The notes under the pieces: generated by a model
What the model was told of the DNA's origin: nothing
The model's input: only the letters and a program-made list of their open reading frames with translations
The model's database searches: none
Source of the DNA: Sandaracinomonas sp041180785
GTDB lineage: Bacteria; Bacteroidota; Bacteroidia; Cytophagales; Spirosomataceae
Direction: 5' to 3'
Assembly (NCBI GenBank): GCA_041180785.1
Contig: JBEGQV010000152.1
Coordinates: forward strand, 1-8,087
Length of the DNA: 8,087 nucleotides
Shown: piece by piece, positions 1 to 5,122 of the stretch
Position numbering within the stretch: the stretch's first letter is position 1
Layout: each line of letters opens with the position of its first letter
Translations under genes and position numbers: made by a program

Positions 1-357
1 AGTAATTCTTCCAACGTGAAAAATGATTTAAAAAACGTTCAAATATTTGATTATTCGTTGAAAGGGTTCCGCCAAACAGCTTGCCGATCCATCGGATTAA
101 TCTGTGGTGATTTCATCACCACAGGTATAGGTAGTCAGTTCAACACTTCCACCGTCCTTGGTTCGCATAGCAACATCACTTGTCATGAATTTCCAGAAAG
201 ATACATACCCTCCTTTTCATGGGGTAAAGCACCCAATTTCGAGAAATTTACATTAGAAAAGGCCATTGCAACTGCAGCTACCTGGTCAAAAAGCAAAAAC
301 AACGAACTGGCAGAAAAAACCATTCTTCGTATGCATGAAATTTGGAAAGGGCTGTAA
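1..357 (+). CDS. GlmU-like sugar nucleotidyltransferase, C-terminal part (5' end outside window)
   Basis: The reading frame is open from base 1 (first codon AGT) to TAA at 355-357, so 118 codons of the 3' end are visible. A GTG at 16 is in frame, but it is probably internal because the residues before it (SNSSNVKND) already match the family. The fragment resembles the end of the Bacteroidota GlmU-family proteins, which have an N-terminal nucleotidyltransferase domain and a C-terminal left-handed beta-helix of hexapeptide repeats. Visible family features are the Asn/Ser-rich turn, a Gly-Ile-Gly..FNTSTVLG coil, and the late FPERYIPSFSWG motif followed by a helical tail. The presumed role is cytoplasmic synthesis or acetylation of an activated sugar; the substrate cannot be judged because the catalytic N-terminal domain is missing. 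holB follows 30 nt downstream on the same strand, suggesting co-transcription. The family call is fairly firm and the exact activity is open. Confidence 0.75.
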   Translation, partial: SNSSNVKNDLKNVQIFDYSLKGFRQTACRSIGLICGDFITTGIGSQFNTSTVLGSHSNITCHEFPERYIPSFSWGKAPNFEKFTLEKAIATAATWSKSKNNELAEKTILRMHEIWKGL

Positions 358-387
358 TCTTTCCGAAATTCGCATTCCATTCCTGTT

Positions 388-1509
388 ATGCAATTCAAAG
401 AAATCCCCGGTTTAGAAAACACGAAAAACCTTTTAATTAAAGGGGTTTTAGGAAATCATATTGCACATGCACAATTATTTCATGGCAACAATGGAGGTGC
501 GCAATTGGCAATGACCTTGGCCTATACAGCGTATCTATTTTGTCCGAATCGCAGCGAAACAGATAGTTGTGGAAGTTGCCCTTCTTGCCAAAAAATCAAA
601 AAAGGAATACACCCAGATATCGTATACGTGTTTCCTACCATTACCACCAAAAAAATCACGGAACCTGAATCGGATTTATTTTTACCTGAATGGCGACAAT
701 TCATACAGGAATCACCCTTTCGAACCTTATCCGATTGGCTGAGTTTCGCTGGTGCAGAAGGCAACAAACAAGGTGTTATCCCTGTTCGTGAAACAAGAAA
801 ATTACCTTTAAAAATTAGCACCAAACCCTACGAGGCCCCGTATCGAGTGATCATCATTTGGAATCCCGAAAGCTTCAATGCTGAATCAGGGAATGCTTTA
901 TTGAAAACACTAGAAGAGCCTCCTGCTAATTCGATTTTCTTATTGGCCACTTCTGATATACAAAAATTACTCATTACCATCATTTCAAGAACCCAACGCA
1001 TCACCATTCCGATGGTTGAAGAAAAGGTTCTTGCTCATTTCCTGATAGAAAATTACCAAGTGGATTCTGATAAAGCACATCAAATTGTAGTGGCTTCTGA
1101 AGGCAATATTTCATTAGCCATTGAAAAAGCAAATTCGGAAAGTATGGAAATGACCACCTGGTTTATCGATTGGTTTCGTGCGATTTATCGAAAAAACTTG
1201 AGTGAATTAGTTAAATTAGCTGATAAATATGACAAAATGCCCAAAGAAGATCAAAAGGCATTACTCGAATATTGTTTATTTATCTTTCGACAAAGTTTAT
1301 ACCAATGGGCAGGAAATGAAAGCCTTATAACATCTTTCGATAAAGAACGAAATTTTATTAAAAATTTCGCCACTACCATTAACCCCGACTTGTTGGAAAA
1401 ATTTTCTTCTAACATTTCAGATGCCTATTACCATTTGGAAAGAAATGCTCGAGCAAAAATGATCCACCTAGACCTTTCGCTCCAATTTATTCGATATTTT
1501 ACCAATTAA
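388..1509 (+). CDS. holB: DNA polymerase III subunit delta' (clamp loader)
   Basis: This is a 373-aa AAA+ clamp-loader subunit that helps load the sliding clamp onto DNA in the replicative holoenzyme. The N-terminal part carries a zinc module with Cys52, Cys61, Cys64 and Cys67 (CX8CX2CX2C), followed by HPD. A Walker B-like strand VIIIWNPES lies at 154-162, the strongly conserved NALLKTLEEPP at 169-179, and an SRC-like motif reading SRT at 200-202. The P-loop region (about 31-41, FHGNNGGAQLA) has no GxGK[ST] lysine, as expected for delta', which is generally not an active ATPase. The segment at roughly 78-150 (FPTITTKK, SDLFLPEW, NKQG) is the longer insert I recall from Bacteroidota delta' proteins. 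The ATG at 388 has no clear Shine-Dalgarno sequence, which is normal in this phylum. The gene lies 30 nt after the GlmU-like gene and 7 nt before hemC, so it is probably part of an operon. Confidence 0.92.
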   Translation: MQFKEIPGLENTKNLLIKGVLGNHIAHAQLFHGNNGGAQLAMTLAYTAYLFCPNRSETDSCGSCPSCQKIKKGIHPDIVYVFPTITTKKITEPESDLFLPEWRQFIQESPFRTLSDWLSFAGAEGNKQGVIPVRETRKLPLKISTKPYEAPYRVIIIWNPESFNAESGNALLKTLEEPPANSIFLLATSDIQKLLITIISRTQRITIPMVEEKVLAHFLIENYQVDSDKAHQIVVASEGNISLAIEKANSESMEMTTWFIDWFRAIYRKNLSELVKLADKYDKMPKEDQKALLEYCLFIFRQSLYQWAGNESLITSFDKERNFIKNFATTINPDLLEKFSSNISDAYYHLERNARAKMIHLDLSLQFIRYFTN

Positions 1510-1516
1510 TAGCTAC

Positions 1517-2440
1517 ATGACAACACATATTAAAATAGGTACTCGAAATTCTGCCCTTGCACTTTGGCAAGCTCATTGGATTGGTAGTAAACTTAAACGT
1601 GTTGGATTAAGCTATGAATTAGTAGCCATTAGTAGCAAAGGCGATCAAATATTGGATCGATCCTTATCAAAAATAGGATCAAAGGGTGTTTTCACAGAGG
1701 AACTTGAAGAAATGCTACGTAATGGAGAAATTCACATTGCCCAACATTCTGCAAAAGATCTACCATCTGATTTACCAAAGGATTTATCTTTAATTGCTTT
1801 TACGGAAAGAGAACTACCACATGATGTGTTGCTCAGTATTGATCCTAATTTTGATATATCACAAGCTTCCAAAAAAATAATTGGCACATCCTCTACCAGA
1901 AGAAGAGCCATGATGAGTCATTATTACCCTCAGCATGACCTAGTAGACATGCGAGGAAATCTTCAAACACGCTTAGAAAAATTAAAAAATGGGGCATGCG
2001 ATGCGATGCTATTGGCCTATGCAGGGGTGCATCGAATGGAAATGCAGCATTTCATTGTCAAGCATTTTAACGTTTCAGAGTTTACACCTGCCGTGGGTCA
2101 AGGTTCTGTGGCCGTTCAGGCCGCAGCAAATTTGGACAAAAAACTCATTGAACTGATTCGTAGTGCTTGCAATCATGAAGAAACGGAGGAGTGTCTTCTT
2201 GCAGAAAGACAAGTTTTAAAAATGCTAGATGGGGGTTGCAGTGTTCCAGTATATGGTCATGCCTGGAAGCAAAACAATGTGATCCACTTAAAAGCTGGAG
2301 TGTTTAGCCTACAAGGAGATCAGCACATCAAAACAGAAGCAAGCGGAATGGAGGCGATTGACTTAGGAAACTCAGTTGCTAAAACCTTACAGGAGGCAGG
2401 GGCAAACGATTTATTACAAAAAATTAAATCTGAACTATAA
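1517..2440 (+). CDS. hemC: hydroxymethylbilane synthase (porphobilinogen deaminase)
   Basis: HemC condenses four porphobilinogen molecules into the linear tetrapyrrole hydroxymethylbilane in the cytoplasm, a shared step toward heme, siroheme and cobalamin. The 307-aa length is normal for the family. Motifs appear in order: the N-terminal GTRNSALALWQA; SKGD and GSKGVFTEELE; the catalytic loop HSAKDLPSDLP with Asp81 as the expected catalytic aspartate; the Arg-rich GTSSTRRRAM and MRGNLQTRLEKL that bind substrate carboxylates; PAVGQGSVAVQ; and GGCSVP, in which Cys241 should carry the dipyrromethane cofactor. No key residue is missing. The ATG at 1517 follows holB by 7 nt, and the TAA at 2438-2440 is directly followed by the ATG of the next gene. 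No other tetrapyrrole gene is in the window, so heme genes are not clustered here. Confidence 0.96.
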   Translation: MTTHIKIGTRNSALALWQAHWIGSKLKRVGLSYELVAISSKGDQILDRSLSKIGSKGVFTEELEEMLRNGEIHIAQHSAKDLPSDLPKDLSLIAFTERELPHDVLLSIDPNFDISQASKKIIGTSSTRRRAMMSHYYPQHDLVDMRGNLQTRLEKLKNGACDAMLLAYAGVHRMEMQHFIVKHFNVSEFTPAVGQGSVAVQAAANLDKKLIELIRSACNHEETEECLLAERQVLKMLDGGCSVPVYGHAWKQNNVIHLKAGVFSLQGDQHIKTEASGMEAIDLGNSVAKTLQEAGANDLLQKIKSEL

Positions 2441-3334
2441 ATGAAGGTACTTATCACAGGTTCGAATGGACTATTAGGTCAAAAATTGGTGCAATTATTA
2501 ACCCAACAAGACCAAGTTCAACTCATTGCCACTGCAGTTGGTGAAAACCGACTACCCAACAAAGTCGGCTATACATATGAATCTATGGATATTACCGACC
2601 CCCTTGCGATTCAAACCGTATTTGATAAACACCAACCAACACATGTGATTCATACAGCCGCTATGACCAACGTAGATCAGTGCGAGGAAGATCCAGCAGG
2701 TTGTGAGATATTAAACATTAAGGCCGTTGATTTCTTAGTTCAAGTTTGCAAAAAGCATGACGCCTTTTTATGTCATCTTTCAACCGATTTTATTTTTGAT
2801 GGTGAAAAGGGACCATACGACGAACTAGCAAAGCCCAATCCCATTTCAATTTATGGAGAAAGTAAATTAAAAGCCGAAGAAATTGTGATGCAATCTGGTA
2901 TTCGCTGGTCCATTGCCCGTACCGTTTTGGTATATGGTATTGTGGCCGACATGAGTCGAACTAATATTATTCTTTGGGTTAAAAAATCTCTAGAAGATGG
3001 AAAAGAAATTAAAGTAGTTACCGATCAATTTAGAACACCTACTTTAGCCGAGGATTTGGCAATGGGTTGCTGGTTAATCATCAAACAAGAAGCCGAAGGA
3101 GTTTTCAACATTTCTGGAAAAGATTTTCTAACCCCCTATGAGATGGCCATTAAAACAGCTGATTTCTTTCATTTAGATAAATCTCTGATTCAACAAGCCG
3201 ACTCAAGTACCTTTACGCAAAAAGCCAAACGCCCACCTAGAACAGGATTTGATATCTCAAAGGCCCAAAATCTATTAGGATATGAGCCACATTCCTTTGA
3301 GGAAGGGATAGAGGTTATGAGTTATGGATTATGA
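2441..3334 (+). CDS. RmlD-like extended SDR family NAD(P)-dependent oxidoreductase
   Basis: This is a 297-aa Rossmann-fold protein of the dTDP-4-dehydrorhamnose reductase (RmlD/RfbD) type. The nucleotide-binding motif GSNGLLG is at 7-13. Next come a VIHTAAMTNVDQCE segment, then LSTDFIFDG with Thr115, and the catalytic YGESK with Tyr138 and Lys142. The downstream substrate-domain motifs VVTDQFRTPT and GVFNISG are also typical. RmlD proper reduces dTDP-4-keto-L-rhamnose to dTDP-L-rhamnose. However, no rmlA, rmlB or rmlC is seen here, and many Bacteroidota carry stand-alone relatives of unknown substrate, so I leave the symbol empty. The ATG starts immediately after the hemC stop with no gap, which implies translational coupling. 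The C-terminus ends in EVMSYGL; the stop TGA at 3332-3334 lies inside a short heptamer repeat, and the next gene converges one base further on. The family is secure and the substrate is not. Confidence 0.85.
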   Translation: MKVLITGSNGLLGQKLVQLLTQQDQVQLIATAVGENRLPNKVGYTYESMDITDPLAIQTVFDKHQPTHVIHTAAMTNVDQCEEDPAGCEILNIKAVDFLVQVCKKHDAFLCHLSTDFIFDGEKGPYDELAKPNPISIYGESKLKAEEIVMQSGIRWSIARTVLVYGIVADMSRTNIILWVKKSLEDGKEIKVVTDQFRTPTLAEDLAMGCWLIIKQEAEGVFNISGKDFLTPYEMAIKTADFFHLDKSLIQQADSSTFTQKAKRPPRTGFDISKAQNLLGYEPHSFEEGIEVMSYGL

Positions 3335-3342
3335 GTTATGGG
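3315..3342. repeat. four-copy TTATGRR heptamer tandem repeat at the convergent gene junction
   Basis: Four consecutive 7-bp units are visible: TTATGAG (3315-3321), TTATGGA (3322-3328), TTATGAG (3329-3335) and TTATGGG (3336-3342). A decayed fifth unit, TTAAGTG, follows at 3343-3349. Seen at period 14, the two halves differ at one position. Unit 3 contains the TGA stop of the SDR gene on the + strand. The TTA opening unit 4 is the TAA stop of obg on the - strand. Because 7 is not a multiple of 3, losing or gaining units ahead of the stop could shift the end of the SDR protein. The repeat itself is plainly visible; any slippage is inference. Confidence 0.85.
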
Positions 3343-4325
3343 TTAAGTGCTTTCCATAAAACATCCTTCAGTTCTTGCAAACCTTCTTGTTTCACTGAGG
3401 AAACAAATACTAAAGGTAATTTTTTAGGCAAAGAAGCGCGGATTTCAGCTTCCATTTCAGGAATAGAAAGATCCATTTTAGACACAACTAGTACTTTTTG
3501 TTTATCGGCCAATTCCGGATTGTATTTTTTCAATTCTTTCAAAAGAATTTTATAGGTTTTACCCCAATCTTCTGCATCAGCAGGTATCACGAAACAAAGA
3601 ATTGAGTTTCGTTCAATATGACGTAAAAAACGTGTACCAAGCCCTTTTCCTTCTGCAGCACCCTCAATAATTCCGGGAATATCCGCCATCACAAACGACT
3701 TGTAATCGCGATATTCAACTACACCTAACTGCGGCACTAAGGTTGTAAAAGGATAATCAGCTATTTCTGGTTTTGCCGCTGACATTACAGACAACAAGGT
3801 AGATTTGCCGGCATTTGGAAAACCTACTAATCCCACATCTGCCAACACTTTCAATTCCATCACCACCCAAATATCTTGTCCCGGCTCGCCTGGTTGAGCA
3901 TGTCGAGGAGCTTGATTGGTAGATGTTTTAAAATGTTGGTTCCCTAATCCTCCTCTTCCACCAGCAAGTAATAAAACTTTTTCGCCGTCAGCAGTTACTT
4001 CAGCAATTTGTTCATTTGTTTCAGCATTACGCACTATCGTTCCCAAGGGCACTTCGATGTACACATCTTCTCCTTGCGCTCCTGTTCGACGACCACCCTC
4101 TCCGCCTTTTCCTTGATCAGCAATGATATGCTTTTGGTATTTTAAATGTAATAAGGTCCAGTGCTGGGAATTCCCAACCAGGTATATGTGTCCACCTCTA
4201 CCACCGTCACCCCCGTCTGGGCCACCTTTAGGTACGTGTTTTTCTCTACGAAAATGCGTAGAACCACTTCCACCCTTTCCCGACCGAAGGTTTATTTTGA
4301 CGTAATCAATAAAATTAGATGTCAT
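3336..4325 (-). CDS. obg: GTPase Obg/CgtA
   Basis: Obg is an essential ribosome-associated GTPase that acts in late 50S assembly and links translation to growth and stress. The 329-aa protein starts with the glycine-rich Obg fold (about 1-158: GKGGSGSTHFRREK, GGPDGGDGGRGG, GGRGGLGN). The G domain follows with G1 GFPNAGKST at 168-176, the switch region PFTTLVPQLG at 192-201, G3 DIPG at 215-218, G4 SKMD at 282-285 and G5 SSV at 309-311. G4 has Ser in place of the usual Asn of NKxD, a variant I recall from other Bacteroidota Obg proteins. It ends at the G domain (LWKALNP), with no extra C-terminal OCT domain or acidic tail. The ATG at 4325-4323 is preceded by purine-rich AAAGGAAAA. The gene lies 9 nt downstream of adk and very likely shares its transcript. 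Its TAA at 3338-3336 is one base from the stop of the converging SDR gene. Confidence 0.96.
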   Translation of the reverse strand: MTSNFIDYVKINLRSGKGGSGSTHFRREKHVPKGGPDGGDGGRGGHIYLVGNSQHWTLLHLKYQKHIIADQGKGGEGGRRTGAQGEDVYIEVPLGTIVRNAETNEQIAEVTADGEKVLLLAGGRGGLGNQHFKTSTNQAPRHAQPGEPGQDIWVVMELKVLADVGLVGFPNAGKSTLLSVMSAAKPEIADYPFTTLVPQLGVVEYRDYKSFVMADIPGIIEGAAEGKGLGTRFLRHIERNSILCFVIPADAEDWGKTYKILLKELKKYNPELADKQKVLVVSKMDLSIPEMEAEIRASLPKKLPLVFVSSVKQEGLQELKDVLWKALNP

Positions 4326-4334
4326 TTTTCCTTT

Positions 4335-4904
4335 TTAGGCTTCTAAAATAGAAACGATTTCACTGAAAATTGCCTCAATCTCACCAATTCCATTGATGCC
4401 TGTAAATTTATGTTGCGCAAGGTAATAGTTGGCAACTGGAGCAGTTTTCTCTGCATATTCCTGCACACGCTTACGAATTAATGCTTCATTTTGGTCATCT
4501 GGTCGACCAGAAGTTTTGCCTCTTTCCAATAAACGATTGGTCAACACTTCCTCGTTTACCTCTAAAGCAATCATATTAGATATTTCAAGGCCATGTTTGC
4601 CTAATACCTTATCTAACGCTTCGGCTTGAGCCACTGTACGTGGGAATCCATCAAAAATAAATCCGGCTGCGGATTTATTTTGATTGATCTTGTGATCAAT
4701 CATTCCAATGACTACCTCGTCAGGTACCAAAATCCCTTGATCCATTAATTTTTTGGCTTCAAGTCCAAGTTCCGTCCCTGCAGCAATTTCTGCGCGCAAT
4801 AAATCGCCAGTTGACAAATGGATCAAACCATACTTTTGAATAATTTTTTCGGACTGCGTTCCTTTTCCTGCACCCGGAGGGCCAAATAACACTAAATTGA
4901 TCAT
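4335..4904 (-). CDS. adk: adenylate kinase (short-LID form)
   Basis: Adenylate kinase interconverts ATP plus AMP and two ADP, keeping the cytoplasmic adenylate pool balanced. The 189-aa protein has the P-loop GPPGAGKGT at 8-16, the AMP-site STGDLLR at 31-37, DGFPRT at 85-90, and a short LID around RLLERGKTSGRPDDQ (124-138). There is no zinc-finger insertion, so this is the short variety rather than the roughly 215-aa long form of E. coli. The Arg residues of the LID and of IRKRVQEY (143-150) fit phosphate contacts. The ATG is at 4904-4902, with a perfect Bacteroidota -7 element about 30 nt upstream. obg follows 9 nt after its stop; I recall adk and obg being neighbours in other Bacteroidota. 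Nothing in the sequence is unusual. Confidence 0.97.
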   Translation of the reverse strand: MINLVLFGPPGAGKGTQSEKIIQKYGLIHLSTGDLLRAEIAAGTELGLEAKKLMDQGILVPDEVVIGMIDHKINQNKSAAGFIFDGFPRTVAQAEALDKVLGKHGLEISNMIALEVNEEVLTNRLLERGKTSGRPDDQNEALIRKRVQEYAEKTAPVANYYLAQHKFTGINGIGEIEAIFSEIVSILEA

Positions 4905-4933
4905 GTTTGAATCTTATGGGGTATTATAAGGTA

Positions 4934-4941
4934 CAAAGGTA
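4934..4941 (-). promoter_or_regulatory. -7 promoter element for adk-obg
   Basis: Read on the - strand, 4941 to 4934 is TACCTTTG, a perfect match to the Bacteroidota -7 consensus TAnnTTTG. It ends 29 nt before the adk ATG, which would put the transcript start near 4927-4929 and give a leader of about 25 nt. No clean TTG -33 box is seen at the usual spacing; only a T-run from the A-tract at 4961-4965 is there. The element lies within a GGTAC-AAA-GGTAC direct repeat (4930-4942). The match and position are seen directly; promoter function is inferred. Confidence 0.6.
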
Positions 4942-5034
4942 CTAAATGCCTGATGAATATAAAAATAGGTCTAAAAATCAGTAATATATTGCATAATTTT
5001 AAGATTTGTTTACATTTTTTTTATTGACAATTTA

Positions 5035-5094
5035 TTTGATTATATAAAGATAAACTTTAACTTGACAAGGAATGCTAAACGGTTTTAGCATTTG
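5035..5094 (+). promoter_or_regulatory. candidate promoter region of the susC gene (two weak alternatives)
   Basis: Neither candidate is a perfect Bacteroidota promoter. In alternative A, TTTG at 5035-5038 is a -33 box and TTAACTTG at 5057-5064 an imperfect -7 box (6 of 8 to TAnnTTTG) with an 18-nt spacer. Transcription would then begin near 5069-5072, right at the inverted repeat. In alternative B, TTG at 5062-5064 is the -33 box and TAGCATTTG at 5086-5094 the -7 box, with three rather than two bases between TA and TTTG. The start would then be near 5100, about 22 nt before the ATG at 5123. A TTGACAA heptamer occurs twice, at 5024-5030 and 5062-5068. The whole 4905-5122 gap is AT-rich, with a T8 run at 5015-5022, and holds no gene. 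Confidence 0.3.
5071..5092 (+). promoter_or_regulatory. perfect 9-bp inverted repeat (hairpin or operator) in front of susC
   Basis: The arms AATGCTAAA (5071-5079) and TTTAGCATT (5084-5092) are perfectly complementary around a 4-nt CGGT loop. The right arm ends 30 nt before the chosen susC ATG. If transcription starts near 5070, this is a stem-loop at the very 5' end of the mRNA, of a kind that can slow decay. If it starts near 5100, the repeat is DNA overlapping the -7 region and could be an operator. It is a poor terminator: only two of the nine pairs are G-C and the following T-run is interrupted. The repeat is directly visible; its role is undecided. Confidence 0.5.
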
Positions 5095-5122
5095 TTTATT
5101 GTATCAATCTAATACATTTTCT

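Noticed and set aside
478..510. Missing P-loop lysine in HolB as a sign of a damaged gene
   Set aside because: Delta' subunits commonly lack a working Walker A motif. The zinc cysteines, LLKTLEEPP and full length are intact, so the gene looks functional.
3367..3397. TCAGT...ACTGA possible terminator stem after the SDR gene
   Set aside because: The stem is only 5 bp with a loop of about 20 nt, is AT-rich and has no T-run. It lies in obg coding sequence and is best explained by chance.
3477..3482. Obg G4 motif SKMD in place of NKxD as a loss of nucleotide specificity
   Set aside because: Ser at this position is, as far as I recall, common in Bacteroidota Obg proteins, and all other G motifs are normal.
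3331..3555. Open frame of 74 codons on the + strand after the SDR gene
   Set aside because: It is entirely antisense to the 3' end of obg and starts inside the heptamer repeat. It has no recognisable protein features.
3916..4346. Three overlapping + strand open frames opposite obg
   Set aside because: They are Pro/Ser/Thr-rich shadows of the glycine-rich Obg N-terminal domain read on the wrong strand, not genes.
5072..5122. In-frame upstream ATG that would add 17 residues to the susC product
   Set aside because: The extension would precede a textbook MKK signal peptide with a clean ALA|Q cleavage site, and the ATG lies inside the inverted repeat. The ATG at 5123 is the better start.
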